Below, piece after piece: positions 1-12,511 of a DNA stretch of 64,000 nucleotides. How positions within the stretch are numbered: position 1 is the first letter of the stretch; each line of letters opens with the position of its first letter. Made by a program: the position numbers and the translations under genes. Source of the stretch: Circinella minor (taxonomy: Eukaryota > Mucoromycota > Mucoromycetes > Mucorales > Lichtheimiaceae); the NCBI GenBank assembly GCA_016758965.1, contig JAEPRB010000026.1, positions 1 to 64,000 on the forward strand. Direction: 5' to 3'. The notes under the pieces were generated by a model that worked only from the letters and a program-made list of their open reading frames with translations, searched no databases and was not told the origin of the DNA.

Positions 1-100
1 TACATAGTTTAAATCATAAATTCATACAAGATTGATCATAATAAAAATAAATAATGAAAAATATTAATTAAAAATTTTACAATAACTCATTAAACAATAT

Positions 101-140
<40 letters not shown>

Positions 141-149
141 TTTTTTTTT

Positions 150-199
<50 letters not shown>

Positions 200-860
200 A
201 AGAGCAAAAAGATCAGAGAAAACTTTTTTTTAAAAAAAAATTGTGATTTGAGACTTTTTCTTACTAATTTGATAAATCATACTTGTGGAAATGTTACACC
301 TTAGAAAAATAAAAGCAAACATTCCTTAATTCTCAAAGACCAGTTACAAACAAGAAACTAATTATAGTTTTCTGCAGCATGTTAAATATAAAAATGAGTA
401 AAAGATAAATAGAATATGATAATTGTACTATAATTAGAAACCTTATTGTTTATGGTATAACTTTTTATTTCATAGGATTATTGATATTTGCCACTTGATG
501 CTTAATAAGTTCATATACTTACGTATCATATGGTGATAAATAAAATTTATATGAAAAGTAGTGAGAGAATGATATTTTGTTGCTATGTTACGTTATTTAT
601 TTTTACCCTATTTTCTATGACCCTAACATGATGTATATCCTTATTAAAACACTTTGTTTCATTATTTATTAACTAATAATGAAGAACTTCTTGTATTACG
701 AATTATCACTAAAATTTATGCAAAAAAATAAAATAAACTGGTAAAATAACTCCACTTTTCTTGCAAGTAAAAAGTTTATTTTCTGTGCAAAAAAATAGAA
801 AACCAGCAGCTTTTTTTTTTTTTTTTTAAGGAAAAAATTAGAAGCTCGCGATCGCGTTTA
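1..860. other. AT-rich intergenic sequence with giant homopolymer tracts
   Basis: I see no gene here. Positions 102-136 are an unbroken A tract, 137-149 a T tract and 154-197 another A tract of 44, so the block could fold back on itself. It is more likely replication-slippage DNA, and its length in an assembly is unreliable. The rest up to the SMN start codon is AT-rich with a poly(T) run at about 811-827 just upstream of the gene. Confidence 0.7.
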
Positions 861-2029
861 ATGAATTCTAATAAAACGAATACGTTGTCTTTAGATCAAC
901 AAAACAATAATGAATTATATAATGATTTAGATGACCCTACACAAGAAAAATATCAAGTTTGTATTATTTTAATTTGGAAGAAATAAATAGATTTCTTTTT
1001 TTTTTTTTTACTCATTATCTAGAACCTTCTACGTGAAACCAAAAAAAAAATATATAGAATGATAATGAAGATGTATGGCAAGATACAGAATTAATTGACT
1101 ATTGGGATGCTTCATTGAAAGGATATAAAGTAGGTAATAATTTTTTTTTATTATATATAAAAGATAAAACTTTACTGAAAATAATATAATATATAACTAA
1201 TATAGAGTTATCATGATAAGGAAGAAAAAAATCCAGCCATATTAATACCCGCACCAAAAAAACGTCCTATTTCATCAAGGTAAAAAAAAAAAAAAAAATG
1301 AATAATTTGATTTTCTCTTTTAGTCACGTATTTTACTTATAATTTAAATAGTAGGATTAAACAACAACAAGAACAAGAACAAAATGAGGAAAATATTGTT
1401 ACTGGTATGAAACGGAAACGAGTATCTTTTGACTTACAACAACAACAAAAAGAAGAGGAAGAAAAGAATAAACAACAAAATGATAATGATAATACTCTGG
1501 TAGTACCAAATAAAACAACTAAAAATAAAGCTTCTGAAGAAGTAGAAAAAGTAGAAGAAGAAAATGAATATGAGGAAAATGAACAACAAACAACTGAAGA
1601 ATACCAAGATCAAGATCAACAACAGCAACAATATAATGATTATAATAATTATTACTATTATAACCAACAGCAACAACAACAACCTTATCCACAAACGACA
1701 GGTCCTCCACCTCCACCTCCTGTACCACAATCCATTCCAGGAGAAGGTAAAAATAAAAATTAATTATTACTAGAATTCATATATATTTGAAATAGTGTTA
1801 TATAAACTTAAAATCATTATTATTGTTATAGATGAAGCATTTACAAATTTAATTATGGCATGGTATTATAGTGGATATTATACTGGTTATTATCAGGTAA
1901 TAATTAACAGAGAATCACTTTCTTTTTATGGTGGTGGTGGTGGGGAAGGGTAGGGTGAATCAGAGCTTATTCACATCATATAATTATTAATCAATATATT
2001 AGGCAAAATATCGAAGGGCAAGAGATTAG
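861..2029 (+). CDS. smn1: SMN (survival motor neuron) homologue, yeast-type short form
   Basis: Predicted 241 aa from six exons: 861-956, 1058-1129, 1206-1279, 1355-1746, 1832-1896, 2003-2029. The second exon encodes an acidic helix (VWQDTELIDYWDASLKGY) matching the Gemin2-binding segment of SMN. The fourth exon is Gln/Glu/Asn-rich and ends in a proline run. The fifth carries the YG box (LIMAWYYSGYYTGYYQ), the C-terminal oligomerisation helix with its spaced G/Y residues. No Tudor domain is visible between the two, as in the short Smn1 of fission yeast. SMN oligomers load Sm rings on spliceosomal snRNAs, which suits this intron-rich genome. The start is the first ATG of the frame. The NF-X1 gene begins 226 bp downstream on the same strand. 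The two SMN motifs make the family call strong; exact splice sites are inferred. Confidence 0.87.
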
Positions 2030-2254
2030 TAAAAAAAAAAAAAAAAAAATTGGAACTGTGAAATAATAAATAACTTTTTTTACTACGCCTTTTTTTTTAT
2101 TTACTGCGGTTGATTTTGCTGCGGCAGCTTGTTTCAGTCAGTCGGGAAATGATTTTTTCTTTTTTTTTTTTTGGACTATAAATACTCCTCTGCTTTTCAA
2201 AAACTCCTGTCAACCAATTTTTTTCTTTTTAACAATATAAAGACATTTTTTTTT

Positions 2255-3933
2255 ATGGGTGGTGATAATACTACTAATACTGCTACAACAACAACAACAA
2301 CAACAACAAAGGATAATACTACTAATATAGCTAGTAATTCTCAACAGCAACAACAATGTTCTCCTGAACAAGATAAAAGTCACAAAAAAAATAATCGTTC
2401 AAAACGAAAACCTAAATCCGATAAACCTACTACTGCTACTACTACAATAACAAACGATTCTACACCGGGTCCTAGTACTGTTGGTAGAACAGAAAGTACT
2501 AGTGAAACAACGGATAATGCTTCCAAAAAACATCGACGTCCTCGTAAAAGGAATAATAACAAGTCAAATGAACAACAGCAACAAGGATCAGTAGTAACAA
2601 AAGAACAAAAGGATCAGTCTGTTAATCAAGGTGGAAATCAACAACAACAACAACAACAACAACGACAAACGGAACAAGGAGGTGATAATAATAATGTTGA
2701 TAAAAAAAAGAAACAACAACAACAAAAACGAAATCGTCAGCAACGTCGTAATAATGCTACTACTACTACGAACAATGAAAATGGTGAATCAACGAGTAAT
2801 AATAGTAATAATAATACACCTGTTCGACGTAATCCAAAATTTACAAAGAATCGCGCTCAGGGTCAACTTACTGAAACCACAGGTGATAATGACGGTGAAG
2901 ACCATAACACTATTGGACAACAAGAGAGTCAAAAACAACAACAACAACAACAACAACAGCAACAACCATCCTCTTCTAATAATCGAGATAAAGGAAAACG
3001 GCCTAGACGAAGAAATAATAATGAAAATAAAAAGAAAATTGATCCAAAAGATTTAGCAAGTAGTCTTTCACAAGATCTTCGAACTGCATCTTATGAATGT
3101 ATGGTATGTTGGGATATAGTTCGTCAAGGACATCAAACTTGGTCATGTGATTGTTGTTGGGCAGTTTTTCATTTATCATGTATTAAACAATGGGCAAGTA
3201 AATCACTTCAAGGTAAAAATATAATATATATATATATAAAATGATGAATTCACATAATTAAAATTCCAAATAATTAAATTCAAAAATAATTTATATTTTA
3301 GAAACTGAAACAAATAAACCGATTACATCATGGAGATGTCCAGGTTGTCAACATACACGAAAAGCCATACCTAAAGATTATATTTGTTTTTGTGGAAAAC
3401 AACGTAATCCAGATCAAAGTAGATATTTGACACCTCATTCTTGTGGTCAATTATGTAAAAAGAGTCGAAATTGTCCACATGAATGTACCTTGTAAGTATA
3501 TATCTGTTTTTTTTTTTTTTGTGGAAGATAAAAAGGTGAAAAAGAAGACATTTTTTAAAACTAAAATTTGTAATAAATAATTTAGACCATGTCATCCAGG
3601 ACCATGTCCACCATGTAATGCAATGGGTCCTGTTATGTTTTGTTTTTGTGGTGAACATTCTCGACAAACACGTTGTATTGATACGGATTATACAGTACGA
3701 GGATATTCTTGTAAAGAAAAATGTAATGAATTACTTGGATGTGAAAAACATTTTTGTGAAGATGAATGTCATTTAGGTTTATGTAAACCATGTTCTATTC
3801 AAGAAGAACAATTGTGTTATTGTGGTAAAGAAAATCGTAAAGGAACTTGTGGTAGTGGACGTGGTATTATGAGTGGTGATCATCTTGGTTACTATGAATG
3901 TGAAGATATTTGTAATAGGTAATTAAAGAAAAC

Positions 3934-3965
<32 letters not shown>

Positions 3966-6435
3966 CGAATGAAATTTGTGTTTTAATACTTTTATTTATT
4001 TATAGACCATTTGCATGTGGTCAGCATCGATGTCAGAAGAAATGTCATCCTCAAGATACCAAAGAAGTGACTTGTCCATATGATCCATCTATTGTTACCA
4101 CATGTCCATGTGGATCAACGAGTATTTCTTCTTTATTAGTAGATGATGTCAAGAATCGATCTTCTTGTACAGATCCTATACCTACATGTACATCTACATG
4201 TGCTAAACGATTACCTTGTGGTCATACCTGTAATCAAACATGTCATTTAGGTGACTGTCCTCCTTGTGAAGAATTAGTACAAGTCTCTTGTCGATGTCAC
4301 TCATCAACTTTCCAAGCAACGTGTGCAAGTGTTTGTGAAGCAGCAGGAGGTGAACCTCCTTTATGTGATAAAGTGTGTCGTTCTATGCGTAATTGTGGTC
4401 GTCATCAATGTAAATTACAATGTTGTCCTGCTACTAAACAAAAAGGTGGTAAAAAACAATCTATACGTTATACTGGAACTGTTCATGATTGTCCTGAAAT
4501 ATGTGGACGAAAATTATCTTGTGGTATTCATGAATGTAAAGAACCATGTCATAAGGGTCGTTGTAAACCTTGTTTAGGTAATTAATTTAAGTTTTTTTTT
4601 TGGGATTATAATGTTACTGTGAGAGACTAACATATATAATTGTCTTTTTTTAAAATAAATAAAATATAGAAGCAACATTTGATGAAGTGACATGTCATTG
4701 TGGAAGAACACGTTTAGAACCCCCTGTACGTTGTGGTACCAAATTACCTCCATGTCCTCATTCATGTATTCGTGAAGCACCTTGTGGTCACGTGAGACTC
4801 GTACAACATCCTTGTCATGCAGATAGTGAACCATGTCCACCTTGTGTGATGTTAGTAGCAAGAAAATGTGTTTGTGGCAAGACCGAATTGAAAAATGTTC
4901 CTTGTTATCGAGAATCCCCTCGTTGTGGTCGAATTTGTGAAAAACCTCTTAATTGTGGTCGTCATCGTTGTATTAAGACATGTCATTCAGGTCCTTGTAT
5001 TGCAGAAGGAGAGTCTTGCACACAACTTTGTAATGGTAAACGAATGAAATGTGGTCATATATGTAATTCAAAATGTCATGGTACAACCACTTGTCCAGAG
5101 GATCAACCTTGTCAAACCATGATTCAAGTAGCTTGTAAATGTGGTCAAAACGCACTTCAAGTTCCGTGTCACGCGACAAATGAAACAATGGGATCCAAAC
5201 GTGAATTGGATTGTAATGATTTTTGTGCCAAGGTGGAAAGAAATCGTCGATTAGCATCTGCTCTTGAAATTGAACGTGACACAACATCTCCAGCAATCAA
5301 TGCCTCATCGGCTGCTATTTCGGGTAGTGGCAGCAATAATCCTATTATAGGAGGAGGAGAAAATCCGATCCCGACATCAGACGAATTGGGTTATTATGAT
5401 GAAACATTATGTGATTTCTATCTCGAAAATATGAGGTGGTGCAAACAAATGGAAACAATGTTGATCGATTTTATCAATGATTCATCCAAACAAGTACTTC
5501 ATTGTAAACCTATGAAAAGTAGTTTCCGAAAATTCATTCATCGTTATAGTATCCATTTTAATGTTGCTACTGAAGCAGTGGATCCTGAACCTTATCGTAA
5601 TGTTATATTACGAAAAACATTAGGTCGTACCCGTATACCTTCTCCTTTATTATCTTTGGCTGCACATCATCCTTCTATGAATCGACCTCCACATCCGAAT
5701 GCCATCAAACAATTCTCCATACCCAAACAACCTGTGAATGCTTTATGTCTTTCAGATCTTGCCTTTGGTCTTATTCAATCAGAATTGGATATAGAATTAA
5801 CAAGTGCATTTGGTGAAAATTTGAAATTTACTTTGGAATGGTTAACGGATTCAGATGGTGTTTTGGTGATTCCAAATTTGGATCAATATCCAATTGAAGA
5901 AAAGGAACAAGTTGTTTGGCATTTAAAAAAGAAAGCAAAAGATAGTTTATCTACAAGTGGAAATGCAGCGCGTGTCGATTGTTGTTGGGTTGATAAGGAA
6001 GGAAGAATTACTTGGACTGAACGAAAACAATTTCTTCTTCAACAAGATGAACAAAGTCAACAACAACAACAACACCAGGGACGACAATCAGCATCCAATA
6101 ATATTTTTGATGCATTATCATCTACTTCTTCAGATGAAGGTTGGATGCGTGTAGCCAAAGAGACAACAGCATCATCATCATCATCAGGAAATGCTTGGGA
6201 TCAAGAACCTATTATAAAAGAAAAATCAACTATTCCATCATCCTCAGAAGATGCTTGGGATCAAGAACCTATTGTAAAAGAAAAATCAACATTATCGTCA
6301 TCACTCCCATCTACAACCACTATAACTCCATCAACAATCAACAATACTTCTACTACTACTAATAATAATGATACTTCTACAAATCTCATTGGTGAAAATT
6401 CTTCCGATGATTGGGAAGATCTTGGAAACTTATAG
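2255..6435 (+). CDS. NF-X1/FAP1-type zinc-finger protein (RING-like domain, NF-X1 repeats, R3H)
   Basis: Predicted 1272 aa from exons 2255-3212, 3302-3491, 3586-3918, 4006-4577 and 4670-6435. The first 270 residues are low-complexity Q/N/T/K-rich. A RING/PHD-like cysteine cluster (CMVCWDIVRQGHQTWSCDCC and onward) lies at about residues 282-325. A long array of NF-X1-type zinc fingers (CGxHxC...CHxGxCxxC) follows, up to about residue 860. Then come the usual CNDFCAKVERNRRLASAL linker and an R3H-like region near 930-1000. The C-terminus is Ser/Gln-rich and contains two near-identical copies of a block with core AWDQEPI(I/V)KEKST, encoded near 6190-6295. The family includes human NFX1, Drosophila Shuttle craft and yeast Fap1, implicated in transcriptional repression, ubiquitin ligation and rapamycin response; the role here is inferred. 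I chose the ATG at 2255, not an in-frame codon at 2171, because the upstream stretch encodes pyrimidine-rich leader. A final short DDWEDLGNL motif closes the protein. Confidence 0.93.
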
Positions 6436-7150
6436 ATTACTTTCTTTTCATCATTTCATTAAATAAAAAATAAAAAATAAACAATAAACAATAATAATGA
6501 TTTTTTGGTTATGTAATCGCATTTCTTTTTCGACTCCGCAGTTTATGCAACTTTGGCTAATATTTTGGAAAGAAGGGATTAATAATTTATTTTCAATATA
6601 TTATTATTACGACGAGGGTAAATATATATACTTCATTACAAATTTGATTGAAAAAAAGTAATTTAACACCTAAACACCCCCCCTCCTACCCTAGAAGAAA
6701 AGTGATACATTTAATATAATTTAAATTCAAGTTTCATGTCCACGTACGTAAGGTCAATGTATATTTAATTATTTGAAGGTAGAAATTTCCAAGTACGTAA
6801 GAAAGTTGATTTCGTATATAAACATTTTATATTATTAAGTTTTATACTGTTGCCAAGGGAAACCAAACATTGTCATCATTTATCATTAAAATCCCCCCCC
6901 ACCCCCATTTACTTATTCGTAATATCAAAAAAATATATATACAGTTAATTATCCGATGGATTTTAGAAAATGATAGAACAAATTAATTATACAATGTGTT
7001 ATGATATCACCAAAAAAAAAAAAAATATAAACAAAAAAAAAGAAGACAACAAAGAAATATATATATATATAAAAACATGCTTTATTTCTGAAATGTACAA
7101 AATGCTATAAAACTTTTTTTTTTTTCAAAAAAAAAGATAATGAAAAAAAA

Positions 7151-7184
<34 letters not shown>

Positions 7185-7486
7185 AATAATAATAATAGTA
7201 AACTGAATGAGATAAGGTTATATAATGAATAATAAGAATATGGAAAAGGGGGGGGGGATATGTTATGTTATAAGAACAGAGAGAGAGAGAGAGATTGGGA
7301 AAGATAAGGCGAATTCCAAAAGTGGTAAATGAGTTACTTTTTTGTTATTTGTTAGTATTGACTTGTAAATAGGGATTTACAAGAAGGGGAGGGAAAAAAA
7401 AAGGTTATAATGTGTATATATGAATGTATGGAATGAATAAGAGCGAGAGAGAGAGACAGAAAAATCATGATTTTTAAAAAAATGAT
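6436..7486. other. Convergent intergenic region with simple repeats
   Basis: This stretch separates the 3' ends of the NF-X1 and aldo/keto reductase genes. It holds (GA)n tracts near 7156-7182, 7277-7295 and 7445-7457, a poly(C) run near 6893-6905, a poly(G) run near 7249-7257 and an (AT)n tract near 7058-7070. I see no coding sequence. Confidence 0.6.
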
Positions 7487-8541
7487 TTATAAGAAAATAG
7501 GTAAATCCCAACCTTTAATAATTGGATCATTAAATCGAAGACCCATATCAAGTTGATTAATAGCTTGAATATCTTCTTCATCCATCTTCCAATTTAAAGC
7601 ATCTAAATTGCTTTTCATACGTGCAATACTTGTACTTTTAGGAACAACTCCCACATTACGTTCGATTGACCAACGAAGAGCTACTTGACCAGGTGCACGA
7701 TTGTATTTTGCAGCAATTTCTTTAATAACTGGATTTTCAAAGATAGGTTCAACCGATTTGGCATGTTTTAAACCACCTGCAGCAAAAGAGGCGGGTCCAA
7801 AAGAAGAATAAGCTGTAACAGCAATACCTTGTTTTTGAATCCATTTGATATAAGCTTCTTGTTGCATATAAGGATGCGCTTCCATTTGTAATAAGGCAGG
7901 AGGAATACGACAATAAGATAATAAGTCCATCATTAATTGTGCATTAAAGTTGGACATACCAATGTTACGTACAAGACCTTCATCCACTAAAGCTTCCATA
8001 GCAGCCCAAGTAACATGCATAGGAGTACGTGCACGAATAACTTGAGTTTCACCAGGTTGAGTCCATCCAGCAGGATATTTTACATCAAAGGGAACGTGTT
8101 CAAGAGCAACGGGAACTAATGCAATATAAATATATGTTATAAGTAATCATATTAATCATATTATATATATATATATATGCATATTTAATTTTATAACTTA
8201 CAATGAACGAGATACATATCAACATAATCTAAACCCAAATCTTCCAAACTCTTTTTACAAGCCATACGCACATGTTCCTTGGCATGATTAGTACACCAAA
8301 GTTTAGAAATGACAAATAATTCTTTGCGTTCAACTAAACCATCTTTGATAGCCATACGAATACCATCACCGACTTGTTTTTCATTATAATAATTGGAACC
8401 TCCATCAAATAAACGATATCCAACCTTGATAGCATTATAAATAACTTCAGCAGTTTGTTCAGGATCAATTTTGGCGCATCCAAATCCAATTAATGGCATA
8501 CGATCTGAAGAAGGATTAAGAGTAATATATTCAATAGTCAT
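7487..8541 (-). CDS. Aldo/keto reductase, D-xylose reductase type (AKR2B-like)
   Basis: Predicted 322 aa from two exons (8541-8202 and 8115-7487; GTAAGT donor). It is a full-length NAD(P)H-dependent reductase of the xylose reductase group. D46, Y51, K80 and H113 fall exactly at the catalytic tetrad positions of yeast xylose reductases (LFDGGSNYYNEK, VISKLW, YLVHFP). ITAYSSFG-like (VTAYSSFGP) and C-terminal GLRFNDP...LPIFL blocks are typical of that subfamily. The cofactor loop reads VPKSTSIARMKSNL, so the Asn common after KS in yeast enzymes is Thr here. Likely activity is reduction of xylose and other aldoses to polyols in the cytosol. Substrate preference cannot be read from sequence. The start ATG at 8541 precedes the conserved first beta strand by the normal distance. 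Confidence 0.92.
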
Positions 8542-10854
8542 TGTTTTTATTTAAACTTGTTGTTATTGTTATTGTTGTTGTTATAGTAACAATTATAATA
8601 ATAAAAGAAATATTGTTAAGATGTAGAAATAAAGAATAGAATGGAAGGGATGGGGGGGTATTTATATTTTTTTTTTTTTTTAGCAAAAAAACAAGTTTCG
8701 GAAGGAAATGATAATTATTGATAGGTAAAATAGTAATAATAATAATAAAAAAGTACAGAATTTACCTTTTTTAACTTCTTTGACACGGTGTATTTTCGTC
8801 ATGGGGGAGTAGAATTATATTTGGATAACATATCTGGTCAAATCGCCAGAAAAAACAGAGCCATAATAGAAAAATAACCAGGGGATCTGATTTTCTTTTC
8901 CTGGTAAGTCACGCATGAAATTTTAAGTGTGGATCAAACTTGATAAGAAAACGGAAGGGACAGAAATAATAAAAAATAATTAGCTGCGGGTGATTTTTTT
9001 TTTTTTTTTTTTTGTGTGTGAAAAGTATGAGTGAGAGAGACCCCTCTTTTTTTTAGGTGTACACAGAAAAAAAAAACTGCATCATAACATAATAATCATA
9101 AAAAAAAAACAGATAATGATACACACACACACACACACACATGGGGTCGAGTTTATCGATTAAATGGGTTGATGAATGGATATGGGAATTGATTAATATT
9201 TTTTTTTTTGTGAATTCTACAACCCTTCCTTCACATCAAGGTTTATTTTCTACAACCCCTCCCCTTTCCCTGTAATAGTTATCACCCCCCTCCCACCTCT
9301 CCAACTTTCCTTCTCTACACTCTCTATATTATTGTACTACTTTTTTTTTTTTAAGAAAGAGTTTCTCATGGATTAAGTTTTTTTTTGGTTTTCTCACGAT
9401 AGAATCCACATTATACATTACAGAAAACAGTTACTCAGGATGGGTCGTTTCACACAACACAATAGACACTTCTTCTAATCTATTCTTTTTTTTAATCTGA
9501 GTTTTTTTTTTTTATCTGTTGGGCTAAAAAAAAAAAGTTACCGAGGTAAATTTTTTATTGTGTGAAAAGAAGAAGTATCATGTTTCCGGTCAAACCGACA
9601 TTATACCCGAACGATGACTATGTTGGTCCGGTCCTAAAAATGGGAGATCTTCTTTTCAATGTGAATAACTCAAGTCCGACTCGCTTCTCCCCCCCCAAGA
9701 TATGGAGTTTTTTTTTATTTTATTTTGCTGAATAGATCATCATCGAAAAAAAAAATGTAAACTCGCGCCGCAAAAAAAAAAAAAAAAAAACCATAAGTTT
9801 TGGATAACATTAACCCCCCCCATCTAAAACTCTTCCCAAATAATAATTCTATGAAAAACCCATCCATTAATCCCTCCCACATCCATAACACTTGTATAAA
9901 CAATGATATGCAACATTATCGATTTGAAAAAATTCAAAAGTAGTAGTTATTTCCGATTTGATTATATTGTTTATTAAGGAGAATTAGTATGTCATAATCA
10001 AGATGAAATCACGATAATAATCATATATATATATATAATATATATACTAGATATGTAAATTATAATGATGTAGTTGTCGTCATATCCATCAACATATAAT
10101 CACAATCAATCATTTATATATATAGAATAAAATATTATAGTTTTTTGTGTAAAGATCACATGGATTTTACATATGGATTTCAAAATATTTGATAATAATA
10201 ATCGATAACAATAACTTTTTATGAACTACTACTTGGTACTACTTTAAATGTGAATACCCTATATTGCTTATCGATAAATCTTTTTTTTTAAAAAAAAAGG
10301 GAAATCTGGGGAAAGCATAATAATAAAAAAAAAAAAAAGCGGACTTTTTTTTTATTATTATTTACAAAAGAGTTAAACTCCAAATTTCTTATTTCTTATT
10401 TCTTTTCTTTGCATTATTGAAAAAACGTTCGGGCCCATTTTTTGTGTTACAATGGATTTTATAATTAGTTAATACTATTTTAATAAGTCAAAAATGATCG
10501 AACAACTTGAAACTACTCTTCTTTAGCTTAAAAAAAAACTATGAAGACTTATGTTTCAAAAAGAATTGAAACATTAAATAGACACAAAAAGGTCTTAAAG
10601 TTATATATTTTTTTGAGTGTATATTTTAACATAGAGCGGAGTGTTTTTATTTTTTTTTAGCGTTGATGTGGATCCATTATTATTTTTTAATAGGGAGAGA
10701 GGCTGAGTCGAGCAATAGACTCTTTTAGGTGTTTCTATCCCCTCCTCTAGAAAGAGTACCTAGAACGTTTTAGTCTGTTTTTTTTTTTATTTTATTTTAT
10801 TTTATTTTTCTTTTATTTTATCATATATTATTTATTATATTATTATTATTCGTC
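8542..10854. other. Divergent intergenic region, no gene seen
   Basis: About 2.3 kb lie between the divergently transcribed reductase and Opy2-like genes. The stretch contains many poly(A)/poly(T) runs, a (CA)n repeat at about 9121-9140, pyrimidine-rich blocks near 9225-9320 and an (AT)n tract near 10023-10046. The only open frame of note (9715-9903, minus) is built on homopolymers. Promoters of both flanking genes must lie here but I could not place elements. Confidence 0.6.
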
Positions 10855-10869
10855 ATGTCAACATCTGAT

Positions 10870-10903
<34 letters not shown>

Positions 10904-12511
10904 TCACCTGAAAATAACTTTATTTTTTATTATACATATAGTAAAAATTGCACGATTACCTACTCGATTACGACCTCAATTACTACCACAACAATTACGA
11001 CAACGAAAAAACTTGATAAAAAAACGAAATGAATGTCAACCTTCCCATTGTAAACCTCAATGTATACCTACTTGTTCTTCTTCTCAACGTTGTATATTGG
11101 ACGTGATGAAAAAATGTGGTGAATGTCCAGTTTCTCAATGTGTTAGTTTAGCTTCATTGGGTATTTCAACGACTTCGACCCATGGAGATACGAATAATAT
11201 GAATAATAACAGTATTAATAATAATGCCAATGACACAACCACTTTTGTTTCTTCAACAAATACGAGTAATAAAGATAAAACAGGCTTAATTGCTGGTTTA
11301 ACAACGGGTTTAGTTGTAGGTGCAGTTATTGTTGTAGCTATTGCTGGTTTGGTTTATTTTAAACGAAAACGACGTACTCAACAACAACTACAACAAGAAG
11401 AAGAAGAACATCAACAAGGTTTTGATAATCAAGAAAAACGATTAGAAGAACGTGTTCCTACTATTCAAAATATCAATAAATCATTAGGACCTCCTCCAGC
11501 TGCTGCTGTATTACCTGCAACTGCTACTTTACCAACAGATACAACTTTTTGGCCAAAGGTAAATTTATTAATATTTATTGGAAATATTGTATGAGGGTTT
11601 TTTTTCTTGGGGGAGGGGGGAGGGGAGAAATAGGATAAATATATTTATATATTATTATTATTATTATTTAGGAGGTAGCACCACCTTCTCCTCAATCACC
11701 TGTATTTATGGGTAATACACTTCAAATTCCTCGACTTACTACAACACCTAGTTCACCACCACCTACGAGTTCAACATTTACAACTACCATGACATCGCCT
11801 ACTACCATTCGTCAATCACTTAGTTTAATTCCATCTACTACAACATCTTTTTCTGGAATATCATCTTCATCTTCAGCATCTTCTTTTATTCGTCCACCAC
11901 CTCCAATGATGAGTCGATCTTCTTCTGTCAAATTAACAAAATATGATCATCAACGTTCAGAAATAAAACCAACTCTTTATCGTAATCATTTTAATAATGA
12001 AGAAGAAGATGATGATGATGATGAAGATGAAGGTGAAGATCGAGTTCAATTAAGAAGAGCTATTTCTGTTAATAAAAAACAAGGATTATCAAGATCAGCA
12101 TCATTAGGTTCTAAAACATTACAACGACAAAAAACAAAAGGAGAAGCCATACCTATTGTCTATGCACGACCTACTATGGTACGCATTAATACAATTACAA
12201 GAAAAGAAAATGGTATTACTAGAAAAACATCTGTTCGTACCATTATTTCAGATAATCAACGACAAGGACGAGATGAACAAGTAGAAGCAACAGAACAATT
12301 GGATACATTACAACCTTTACAACCCAATGAACGAAGATTAAGAACAGAAAGTTGGAATTCTCAACATAGTATTGCAAATAGTTCACATTCATCTATAGGT
12401 GATGGTGAAATTACTGTTTTTTGGAATTCACCACCAATCAATGATACTCATACTACTACTACTACTACTACTACTACAAGTGCCAATGTTACTACAACTT
12501 TCAACCAGTAA
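10855..12511 (+). CDS. Single-pass membrane anchor protein with Opy2-like N-terminal Cys domain
   Basis: Predicted 490 aa from exons 10855-10870, 10942-11558 and 11672-12511. The first exon is a 16-base micro-exon supplying ATG. A cysteine-rich module (pattern C-x4-C-x3-C-x3-C ... C-x2-C-P-x3-C) occupies roughly residues 36-73. It resembles the Opy2 extracellular domain of fungal HOG-pathway anchors. An S/T/N-rich stalk follows, then one hydrophobic helix (LIAGLTTGLVVGAVIVVAIA) with a KRKRR stop-transfer sequence. The cytoplasmic tail is long, low-complexity and Ser/Thr/Pro-rich, with repeated basic RSxSV/RSASLG sites that look like kinase targets. Yeast Opy2 tethers the Ste50-Ste11 module for osmosensing; a similar scaffold role is inferred, since only the Cys spacing and topology support it. 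No classical N-terminal signal peptide is seen. Confidence 0.62.

Noticed and set aside
102..197. Poly(A)-poly(T)-poly(A) block as a functional hairpin or terminator
   Set aside because: Such tracts recur throughout the window in spacers and introns, so this is background homopolymer expansion.
1434..1730. Minus-strand frame of nearly pure Ile/Leu/Phe opposite the SMN linker exon
   Set aside because: It is the antisense of a Gln/Asn-rich coding exon; the composition follows directly from CAA/AAT codons.
9715..9903. 62-aa minus-strand frame upstream of the Opy2-like gene
   Set aside because: It runs through poly(A) and poly(C) tracts and encodes a poly-Phe segment; no motif or splice support.
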